DNA from: CAZMSQ01 sp964569025
GTDB lineage: Bacteria; Bacteroidota; Bacteroidia; Chitinophagales; Saprospiraceae
Reading direction: 5' to 3'
DNA: 60,784 nucleotides
Assembly (NCBI GenBank): GCA_964569025.1
Contig: CAZMSQ010000014.1
Coordinates: 1 to 60,784, forward strand
The translations under genes and the position numbers were made by a program. Below the pieces are notes generated by a model, which had not been told where the DNA came from, searched no databases, and was given only the letters and a program-made list of their open reading frames with translations. How positions within the stretch are numbered: the first letter of the stretch is position 1; each line of letters begins with the position of its first letter. This document shows, piece by piece, positions 26,423 to 33,899 of this stretch.

Positions 26423-28168
26423 ATGAAAGCGAAAAGTTTCTTTTTTTCATCCTTTAAATGGGCACTCCTTCCTGTGCTGGCCGTTGGCCTCTTTGTCACA
26501 GGATGTAAGGAAGATGAAGACATGCCCGATGGTGGTGCTGATGTCATTGCCAGCTTCCAGTACGAGGTAAGCGCAGATAATTTTCTGCAGGTGACATTCT
26601 CAAATTTCTCCCAAAATGCTGCGTCATATGCCTGGGATTTTGGAGATGGCAACACAAGCACTGAAAAAGATCCCGTCCACACATATGCCGAGGCCGGTTT
26701 ATACACTGTGGGTCTTACAGCAACCGGAAGCGACGGAACTGTGGCTGTCCGTCAGGAAAGTATTGAAATAAACGATCCTGACGCTGTCCTGACCCTTCTT
26801 GCAGGTGTCGACAGCAAAACCTGGTACCTCCAGCGCGAGGGAATCGCACTTGGCGTCGGACCAGCTGCAGGCGATAACTCATACTGGTCATTTGGTGGGG
26901 TGACTCCCCTGGGGGATCGTCCATGTATTTTGGATGATCAGTACACATTCCGCCGTGATGGAAAGTTTGAGTTCAACTCCAACGGAACCATCTTCATTGA
27001 TTCTGAAGGCAATGGTGGCTGGCTTGCAGGCTCACCAGAGGGATGCTACGAAGAGACCGAGCCCGGTATCTTTACTGCTTCTGACGGAACCGATGTTTCT
27101 GCCTTCGCCAATGGCGGGGATTACAATTATGATTTTAATGCGAACAACGGTACGATAACAATTGAAGGATTGGGTGCCTATATCGGACTTGCCAACAAAA
27201 CAGGAGCTGGCGACAACTACGTACCCCAATCTGTGAAAGAGTATCAGGTGCTGCGCCTCGCCGATGGCCCCATTGCTGATACTCTGGCAGTTGCTTTGGT
27301 TGGTAATGGTCTCGCCTGGAACTTCTACCTCGTGAGTTATGATGACCCCAACAATTTGCCTGACATCCCTATGGCACTGCCTTCTGCAAACTTTACATTC
27401 GTTAAGACAGGTGATTTTACTGTAGAATTCACCAGCACCTCCAATAATGCCACATCATACATGTGGGATTTCGGTGATGGAGCCACTTCTATGGAAACCA
27501 ACCCTGTTCACACCTATGCAGCTGAAGGGGAGTACACTGTTACATTGACTGTCGGCGATGGTCAGGGTAACACAGACCAGACTTCAAAAACCGTTCAGAT
27601 TAGCACGGCCAGCTTCTCAGCTGATGTGCTCTCAAATGCTGACGGAAAAGTATGGCGTCTTGCAGGAGAGAATTCATTCTACGTTGGGCCGTTTGAAGGA
27701 AGCTCCGAATGGTGGCCTGGTCTGGATGCTGCTGGTGTAGATCTCCAGTCCTGCCGCATCGATGATGAATTCATCTTCACGGATGGTGGTTCTATGGAAT
27801 ATGACGCGCTTGGTCAGATTTGGTATGAAGACTATATGGGTGGTTCCAACATTTGTGCAGACGAATCTGCAGTCACCTCTCCATTTGACGTACTGACATC
27901 AGGCGTTCACGCATTCTCTGTTACTGATGCGACAGCAACTGATCCTGCACTGATTACAGTGACTGGTGATGGAGCATTCATCGGCTTCAGCAAGCCTTTC
28001 AACGGAGGTGAGCTCAATGTCGACACGCCTCCTAAGTCTGAAATCACGTACCGTGTCCTGGAGTACACCAACTCTCCAACAAAAGAAACAATCACGCTCA
28101 CCGTCGATATTTCTGCTGACCTCAGCGGAACAGCATGGTGGACCATCGTGATGGAGTCACTGAAATAA
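26423..28168 (+). CDS. PKD-domain surface lipoprotein of the PUL (probable surface glycan-binding protein)
   Basis: 581 residues with a lipobox (LFVTGC) followed by an acidic KEDEDMPDG tail, which favours surface display. The chain is an internal duplication: PKD1 (about 36-114, SYAWDFGDGNTSTEKDPVHT), module 1 (about 120-310), PKD2 (about 318-395, SYMWDFGDGATSMETNPVHT), module 2 (about 398-581). The modules share KxW.L, [GY]VGP[AF], a Trp-rich strand, CxxDD[EQ][FY]xF, and a GA[FY]IG[LF] strand. I do not recognise them as a named carbohydrate-binding family. Position after susD makes it a SusE/SusF-like glycan-binding protein. The gene ends at a strong intrinsic terminator. Confidence 0.8.
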   Translation: MKAKSFFFSSFKWALLPVLAVGLFVTGCKEDEDMPDGGADVIASFQYEVSADNFLQVTFSNFSQNAASYAWDFGDGNTSTEKDPVHTYAEAGLYTVGLTATGSDGTVAVRQESIEINDPDAVLTLLAGVDSKTWYLQREGIALGVGPAAGDNSYWSFGGVTPLGDRPCILDDQYTFRRDGKFEFNSNGTIFIDSEGNGGWLAGSPEGCYEETEPGIFTASDGTDVSAFANGGDYNYDFNANNGTITIEGLGAYIGLANKTGAGDNYVPQSVKEYQVLRLADGPIADTLAVALVGNGLAWNFYLVSYDDPNNLPDIPMALPSANFTFVKTGDFTVEFTSTSNNATSYMWDFGDGATSMETNPVHTYAAEGEYTVTLTVGDGQGNTDQTSKTVQISTASFSADVLSNADGKVWRLAGENSFYVGPFEGSSEWWPGLDAAGVDLQSCRIDDEFIFTDGGSMEYDALGQIWYEDYMGGSNICADESAVTSPFDVLTSGVHAFSVTDATATDPALITVTGDGAFIGFSKPFNGGELNVDTPPKSEITYRVLEYTNSPTKETITLTVDISADLSGTAWWTIVMESLK

Positions 28169-28185
28169 TTTCAAGCACCTTTGAA

Positions 28186-28227
28186 TGGCAGATGTGTTCC
28201 TCTAGGAATGCATCTGCCCATTTTTTT
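28186..28227 (+). terminator. Intrinsic terminator between the PKD protein and GH16 genes
   Basis: A stem formed by TGGCAGATGTGTTCC and GGAATGCATCTGCCA (13 or more pairs including two G-U) closes on a tight loop near 28200 and is followed by seven T (28221-28227). The hairpin starts 18 bases after the PKD gene stop and ends 24 bases before the GH16 ATG. It should stop or attenuate the susCD transcript before GH16. Confidence 0.85.
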
Positions 28228-28251
28228 CGTTTCCCATCCAACCTTTTCAGT

Positions 28252-29439
28252 ATGAAGTCTTTCTGGTTTGTCTGTATGGTTTTCTTGTTTGCTTCTTGCG
28301 ATGATTCCGATAATGGTCCCGATAATCAGTCGGATAGGCCTGTAATGAATATCACAAAAGAGCTTTCGGTCAGTGAAGGGGATGATGAAAAATCGCTCTT
28401 TGTTGACGTGCGGTTATCCAAACCATCTAACCAGCAGGTGACTGCTGAGGTGCAGACGTTTGAGGGTACGGCGCGTGCGGGTTCTGACTTTGAAGCCATC
28501 GACAATCAGTTTCTCAGTTTTGATCCTGGCGTTGTTTCGCGAGACATCCGGGTTGCAGTCCTCGGAGATGAAGATGCTGAGGCCGATGAAACCTTTACGG
28601 TTGTGATCCGCAACCCGACAGGAGCAGATCTCGGTGATTCAAGTACATCAATAACCCTGCTTAATGATGATGCAGACACTGATGTAACCATTCCAGATGG
28701 AGGAAATACCAGCCCTCTCTCGTACCCTGGGATGACACTCATCTGGCAGGATGAATTTGAGGGTCCCTCCATTGACGAGACTTTCTGGAACTATGAAATC
28801 GGCACTGGAAACAATGGGTGGGGAAACAATGAGTCTCAGTATTACCTGAAAGAAAATGCCTGGATCAGTGATGGTCACCTCGTTATTCAGGCCAGAAACG
28901 AAAATTATGCCGGGCGTGACTACACCTCAACCCGCATGACAACAGAAGGAAAATTTGATTTTCAATTCGGGAGAGTTGATATTCGTGCTGCTCTCCCCGA
29001 GGGTCAGGGCATCTGGCCTGCATTATGGATGCTCGGCGCGAATTTCTCAACCATCGGCTGGCCCTTTTGCGGCGAAATCGACATCATGGAAATTGTTGGC
29101 CATGAGCCAGATCGTGTGCACGGGACCGTTCATTGGGCAAACGAAAACAACCAGCATGCCCAATTCGGTGGCTCGAAAAAACTGAGCCTTGGCACTTTCA
29201 AGCAAAAGTTTCACGTGTTCTCCATTATCTGGGATGAAAACAGCATCACTTGGTTGCTTGATGATGAGCCCTATCATGAAATCAACCTGAACCCCTCTCA
29301 TTTGAGTGAGTTCAGAGCTCCTTTCTTCTTCATCTTTAACGTGGCTGTCGGTGGAAATTGGCCGGGATATCCCGATGCTTCCACGCAGTTTCCGCAGCAA
29401 ATGATTGTAGATTACATCCGGGTATTTCAACCGGATTAA
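28252..29439 (+). CDS. Glycoside hydrolase family 16 endo-beta-glucanase (laminarinase-like) lipoprotein with Calx-beta domain
   Basis: 395 residues from ATG 28252; a longer frame from 28135 runs back through the terminator and is not credible. A lipobox (FLFASC) is followed by a Calx-beta-like domain (about 35-140, TARAGSDFEAIDNQFLSF and ADETFTVVI). The GH16 domain starts near residue 160 (LIWQDEFEG) and carries GEIDIMEIVG, with nucleophile Glu275, Asp277 and acid/base Glu280. The EIDIME form with a Met bulge and the long chain favour beta-1,3-glucanase (laminarinase) over agarase or carrageenase. It would make the first cuts at the cell surface. Confidence 0.92.
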   Translation: MKSFWFVCMVFLFASCDDSDNGPDNQSDRPVMNITKELSVSEGDDEKSLFVDVRLSKPSNQQVTAEVQTFEGTARAGSDFEAIDNQFLSFDPGVVSRDIRVAVLGDEDAEADETFTVVIRNPTGADLGDSSTSITLLNDDADTDVTIPDGGNTSPLSYPGMTLIWQDEFEGPSIDETFWNYEIGTGNNGWGNNESQYYLKENAWISDGHLVIQARNENYAGRDYTSTRMTTEGKFDFQFGRVDIRAALPEGQGIWPALWMLGANFSTIGWPFCGEIDIMEIVGHEPDRVHGTVHWANENNQHAQFGGSKKLSLGTFKQKFHVFSIIWDENSITWLLDDEPYHEINLNPSHLSEFRAPFFFIFNVAVGGNWPGYPDASTQFPQQMIVDYIRVFQPD

Positions 29440-29495
29440 TTCTTTAAAGCATTCTGATCATGCTCGCTGACCTTTCCCATTCTATTTCTGACCAG

Positions 29496-30002
29496 ATGGT
29501 CTTGCAGAGTTTTCGAAAAATCACTCTGGCTTGGTTGCTGGCAGTCTGGATTGTGACCGGTGCAATGGCTCAGACATCTTGGGACCCCTCCGCAACAGAC
29601 AGTCTGGTTTCCTATGATTCGGTATTGGCCAAAAGGCTGGGAGCAGATGCGTATGGCATGAAGGCATATGTCATGGCCTTCTTGAAGGCAGGGCCGAATC
29701 GCAGCGCTGACAAAGCAGAGGCTGCCCGTTTGCAGCAGGCCCACCTTGAAAATATTTCCCGGCTGGCAGCAGAAGGGAAACTTGTTCTTGCCGGACCGTT
29801 CCTTGATTCCGGCCCTGTCAGAGGGATTTATGTTTTTGATGTATCCACTCTTGAAGAGGCTGAGGCTCTGACCGCCTCAGATCCTGCTATTCAGGCGGGT
29901 AGCCTGGTAATGGAACTGCATGCGTGGTATGGATCCGCAACATTGCCATTGATCAATGAATGGCATGAGAAGATTCAGAAAGCCGGAATCACCGAAAAAT
30001 AA
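29496..30002 (+). CDS. Exported YCII-like protein
   Basis: 168 residues from ATG 29496, which begins a signal peptide (RKITLAWLLAVWIVTGAMAQ); the frame also has an ATG at 29460. The body has the YCII pattern: YVMAFLKAGPNRS, HLENISRLAAEGKLVLAGPF, GIYVFDVSTLEEAEALTASD and a final LVMELHAWYG. YCII domains are small ferredoxin-like folds with a conserved His/Asp pair, sometimes fused to peroxidase or transcription-factor domains; no reaction is established. Export is unusual for the family. It starts 56 bases after GH16 and may be in the same transcript, but no link with glucan use is visible. Confidence 0.72.
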   Translation: MVLQSFRKITLAWLLAVWIVTGAMAQTSWDPSATDSLVSYDSVLAKRLGADAYGMKAYVMAFLKAGPNRSADKAEAARLQQAHLENISRLAAEGKLVLAGPFLDSGPVRGIYVFDVSTLEEAEALTASDPAIQAGSLVMELHAWYGSATLPLINEWHEKIQKAGITEK

Positions 30003-30013
30003 AAGAGGACTTC

Positions 30014-31243
30014 TCAGGAAATGCTACCCCGGATGGTCATTGATGTCACTTCCGGAAGGATGCCGACCCGTCCGGGATATCCCAGAAAGCCCAGCCCCCT
30101 GTTGACATACAGGTGTTGCGTGCCTTTTGTGTACAGCCCGGCCCATTGAGTATACATATACTGGCTCGGGCTCCATTTGAATACGCCGGGAATTTCTACG
30201 CCAAACTGAAAGCCGTGTGTGTGCCCACTGAACGTAATGTCAATGTCCGGAAATTCGTTGCAAATGGTCTCCCAATAAGAGGGGTCGTGGCTCAATAGCA
30301 ACCTCAACGATGCCCTGTCGGTACCCTCCCGGGCCTTCTGCAAATCACCGTACTTTGGAAATCGGGCAATTGCTGACATATTCTCAATCCCAATCACTGC
30401 CACTTCCTGGCCTCTGATGCTGAGCATCCTGTTTTCATTGCTGAGCAAATCCCAGCCCATTTCGCGGTGAATTTCCTCAAAACGGGCGGTATTGGCTGCT
30501 TTTGACGCCGCGTCTGGCCATCTGTGATAGTCGCCATAGTCATGGTTACCCCGCACACTGAAAGTGCCATAACGGCTTTCGATGCCAGAAAAAATGTCAA
30601 TGTAAGGCTCCATCTCTTCAGCCTTTGAGTTGACAAGGTCGCCGGTAAAAAATACCAAATCCGGTTCCTCTCTATTAATCAGCTCAATAGCTCGTTTGAT
30701 GGGCTCCTTGAAAAAGAAACTCCCTGAATGGATGTCTGAAATCTGAATCACCTTGAGTCCGTCTAAGTCCCCTGGAAGGCCGTCAATCAATGGTTCAGTC
30801 CGAAATGTCTTGTATCGGTATGGATTGCGCAGAATGCCATAGCTCATGGCTGTCAAAGGTAGTGCCCCCGCAATGGCAGCGGTGGCAGACAGAAAGCGTG
30901 CACGGCCGGGATCAAAGGGTGGTGACCCTGTAATTTTGCCAATTAAAAATCCAAAGGCACGGCGGATGTCATCAATAAGCAAAAAGGCCGATGCAATAAA
31001 CTTCGAGAGGTAGAGAATGAAAATGATGGCTCTGATGATGGTGAGTGCGGCGCGGCCGAGGGGAAGGTCTCCCACAAACAAGGAGAGAGCCACAAAGGCA
31101 AGCGAACACGCACTTAATACCCAGTAGGTGACCGTGACGGCAGTTTTGACACCACCGGGCCATGATTCCGACAAATGGCGGAGTGACTGCCACGCATATA
31201 AGTCGAGACCAACCATGAATAATAAAAGAACCAGCACGCGCAT
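30014..31243 (-). CDS. Membrane-anchored metallophosphoesterase
   Basis: 409 residues from ATG 31243; the frame is open to a TTG at 31270. Several N-terminal hydrophobic segments (roughly residues 1-150) precede a calcineurin-type domain with all metal motifs: VIQISDIHSG, FFTGDLVN, VRGNHDYGDY, LLLSHDPSYW and FSGHTHGFQFG. The layout resembles YkuE/YaeI-type phosphoesterases, some of which act on lipid phosphates such as UDP-2,3-diacylglucosamine-like substrates. The substrate here is unknown. It converges on the YCII gene with an 11-base gap. Confidence 0.88.
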   Translation of the reverse strand: MRVLVLLLFMVGLDLYAWQSLRHLSESWPGGVKTAVTVTYWVLSACSLAFVALSLFVGDLPLGRAALTIIRAIIFILYLSKFIASAFLLIDDIRRAFGFLIGKITGSPPFDPGRARFLSATAAIAGALPLTAMSYGILRNPYRYKTFRTEPLIDGLPGDLDGLKVIQISDIHSGSFFFKEPIKRAIELINREEPDLVFFTGDLVNSKAEEMEPYIDIFSGIESRYGTFSVRGNHDYGDYHRWPDAASKAANTARFEEIHREMGWDLLSNENRMLSIRGQEVAVIGIENMSAIARFPKYGDLQKAREGTDRASLRLLLSHDPSYWETICNEFPDIDITFSGHTHGFQFGVEIPGVFKWSPSQYMYTQWAGLYTKGTQHLYVNRGLGFLGYPGRVGILPEVTSMTIRGSIS

Positions 31244-31316
31244 AACGGGAGTTTGCTTGTGTAAACGCAAAACCCCACATTTTGATCAGATACGAGTACC
31301 AGATATTCGACGAACG

Positions 31317-32414
31317 TCAGTCGCCGAAAGAGAGACCGATTGACCGGGCCACTTTGATGAGATAGTGATCAGGGGAGATGAACTTGTTTTCCTTGACAGC
31401 TTCTAACAGTGGCACATCTTCGAGTCGGTAATTGTGGTAGGAGACCATCTTTCCGAAATTCTCGGCTTCAATCATCTCGAATGCTTTCATACCCATTGCG
31501 GTGGCCAGAATCCGGTCAAAAGCTATTGGGGTACCTCCGCGCTGGATGTGCCCGAGAATGGTTGTCCTGATCTGCGCCGGGCAGTTGTGAGCTTCCAGTT
31601 GGCGGCGCAGATAATTGGCCACACCTCCAAGTTTGATGTGCTCATCACGCTCATCCAATGCCTTTTGACCAATGACCTCTCCACCTTCAGGCTTGGCTCC
31701 TTCCGCAATGACAATGTTGAGAAACCCCTTTCCTTTTCGATACCGCTTTTCAATGGTGCGCAAGACACTTTCTACCCTGAACGGTATCTCAGGAATCAGG
31801 CAAATCTCGGCCCCTCCGGCTATAGCAGTGTGGAGCGCAATCCAACCGGCATTGCGACCCATTACCTCCATAATCATCACTCGGTGGTGGCTCTCAGCTG
31901 TGGTCACCAACTTGTCAAACGAATCTGTAGCAATTTGTACCGCCGTTGAAAATCCAAAGGTCAGATCAGTGGCCGAAAGATCATTGTCAATGGTCTTGGG
32001 CACTCCTACTACCGGAAGCCCATGTTCATGAAGTGCCAGCGATATGCGTTGACTGCCGTCTCCGCCGATATTGACGAGCGCATCGAAGCCCATCGACCGG
32101 ATTCGGTCTGCCAGCTCGGCTGTGCGGTCGACATGAATCCAGCTGCCGTCTTCCTGTTGTACCGGATAGGCCAATGGGTTTCCTTGGTTGGTCGTTTTGA
32201 GGATGGTTCCTCCCTTGACATGAATTCCAGCTGTTTTCCTTGAGGTGAGCTTCATCACCTCCGGCGGATCCCGGAAGATGCCGTTAAATGCCTCAATACT
32301 CCCCCACACTTCCCATCTTCCGGTCCGGCGAGCTGATTTGGCTACGCCACGAATCACAGCGTTCAACCCAGGGCAGTCACCGCCGCCCGTACTAATCAAC
32401 AGCTTCTTTTTCAT
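31317..32414 (-). CDS. pfkA: 6-phosphofructokinase, GGDGS/PKTIDND clade
   Basis: 365 residues from the ATG at 32414 (MKKKLLISTGGGDCPGLNAV); the frame opens 17 codons earlier. The enzyme phosphorylates fructose-6-phosphate in glycolysis. GGDGS carries the Gly at position 104 (E. coli numbering), typical of ATP-dependent enzymes. PKTIDND has Lys at 124, where classical ATP enzymes have Gly (PGTIDND) and pyrophosphate enzymes have Lys. This mixture marks the ATP-dependent 'P' or group III clade. EVMGRNAGWIAL and HIQRGG complete the active site. The donor should be ATP by the Gly104 rule, but this is inferred. Confidence 0.92.
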   Translation of the reverse strand: MKKKLLISTGGGDCPGLNAVIRGVAKSARRTGRWEVWGSIEAFNGIFRDPPEVMKLTSRKTAGIHVKGGTILKTTNQGNPLAYPVQQEDGSWIHVDRTAELADRIRSMGFDALVNIGGDGSQRISLALHEHGLPVVGVPKTIDNDLSATDLTFGFSTAVQIATDSFDKLVTTAESHHRVMIMEVMGRNAGWIALHTAIAGGAEICLIPEIPFRVESVLRTIEKRYRKGKGFLNIVIAEGAKPEGGEVIGQKALDERDEHIKLGGVANYLRRQLEAHNCPAQIRTTILGHIQRGGTPIAFDRILATAMGMKAFEMIEAENFGKMVSYHNYRLEDVPLLEAVKENKFISPDHYLIKVARSIGLSFGD

Positions 32415-32587
32415 TTCCCTAATGTACGTATTCTTTTGCCTTTGTCCGCACCCGAAGTCTCCCATTTTTGGATTTCACCACCCGGCAAGTGCCCCCTTCG
32501 AATCCGCATGTAACTGTCGGACAATTCGTGTTTATGAGAAAATATCAGTAGCTTTCCTAAAAGATTTTGCTGGTAAATCAATCCAAC

Positions 32588-33889
32588 ATGTCAAACCGCC
32601 GGAATTTTTTGCATCAACTTGCCACTCTGGGCATCGGTTCTGCGGTGCTGCCGTGGTTGCCTGACAAAGCTTCACGGGAAATGCTCGCCAAGCATGTTCG
32701 GAAGCTGGAACAAGTATCGGCTGCACATGCAGCAACCGATGAGGAATTCTGGAACCTGATTCAATTGGCATTCCGCCAGTCTTCGCAGTTTTTAAATTTA
32801 GAGAATGGGTATTTCAGTCCCCAGCCAACGCGTGTTCTGGAGGCACAGGAGGAGTACATCCGCCGCATCAATGAGACACCTGCGTTTTATATGCGCACAC
32901 AAATGGAGACCGACCGCGAAGAGGCCAGAGCGCGACTTGCAGGCCTTGCCGGATGCTCGCCGGAAGAGATTGCCATTACGCGCAATACCACTGAATCACT
33001 GGATACAATCATTGCCGGCATCGACTTCGAGCCCGGTCAGGAGGCTATTATGAGCAATCAGGACTATGGGAGCATGGTTGAAGCGTTTCACCAGCAAAAG
33101 CGCAGGCGGGGGCTCGTGTGCAACATAATTGACCTGCCAATGCACCCCGCCAATGACAGTGAAATCGTGGAGCGCTATGAACAAGCCATCACTGATCGCA
33201 CGCGGATCATGCTTGTAACGCATCTCATTAATATCACAGGGCAAGTGTTGCCAGTGAAGAAAATTGCGGATATGGCACGCAGCCGTGGGGTGGAAGTCAT
33301 GGTCGACGGAGCTCATTCTTTTGCGCAACTGGAATTCAACATTCCCGATCTCGGGTGCGACTATTTTGGTGCCAGCCTTCACAAATGGCTGTGCTGCCCC
33401 CTCGGGGCAGGAATATTGTATGTCCGAAAAGACCGCATTAAAAATGTCTGGCCACTGTTTGGCGATGTGTCAAAGTCCGCTGATGATATTCGGAAATTCG
33501 AACATTACGGCACGCATCCCGCCGCCACCACCATTGCCATTTCCGATGCCATCAGGTTTCATGAACTCATCGGTCCGACGAGAAAACAAGACCGGCTCAG
33601 GTATCTGAAAGCCTATTGGACGTCAAAGATCAAGGATATCCCAGGAGTGAGGCTGAATACGCCAGAGGCACCTAACCGCAGCAGTGCCATTGCCAATATT
33701 GCCATTGAAGGTCTTACCCCACACCAACTGGCGGGGCGCCTCTACGACGAGTTCAGAATTTACACTGTGGCCATTGACCATCCCGTCGTCAAAGGTGTAA
33801 GAATCACGCCTCATCTCTACACGCGATTAACAGATCTTGAGAAACTCGTCGAGGCAATCCGTCAAATTGCAGAATCACGGCCCGGATAA
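32588..33889 (+). CDS. Exported class V aminotransferase-like PLP enzyme
   Basis: 433 residues from ATG 32588. The leader NRRNFLHQLATLGIGSAVLP is a Tat-type signal. The PLP domain has ITRNTTESLDTIIAGI, VDGAHSFAQLEFNI and the lysine motif SLHKWLCCPLGAG with Lys266 as the expected Schiff-base residue. The family is close to isopenicillin-N epimerase and cysteine desulfurase-like proteins of unknown substrate. Tat export fits a cofactor-loaded enzyme folded before transport. A near-consensus TAGCTTTC box lies at 32549-32556. It converges on sucA with a 10-base gap. Confidence 0.87.
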   Translation: MSNRRNFLHQLATLGIGSAVLPWLPDKASREMLAKHVRKLEQVSAAHAATDEEFWNLIQLAFRQSSQFLNLENGYFSPQPTRVLEAQEEYIRRINETPAFYMRTQMETDREEARARLAGLAGCSPEEIAITRNTTESLDTIIAGIDFEPGQEAIMSNQDYGSMVEAFHQQKRRRGLVCNIIDLPMHPANDSEIVERYEQAITDRTRIMLVTHLINITGQVLPVKKIADMARSRGVEVMVDGAHSFAQLEFNIPDLGCDYFGASLHKWLCCPLGAGILYVRKDRIKNVWPLFGDVSKSADDIRKFEHYGTHPAATTIAISDAIRFHELIGPTRKQDRLRYLKAYWTSKIKDIPGVRLNTPEAPNRSSAIANIAIEGLTPHQLAGRLYDEFRIYTVAIDHPVVKGVRITPHLYTRLTDLEKLVEAIRQIAESRPG

Positions 33890-33899
33890 AATTGACCGA

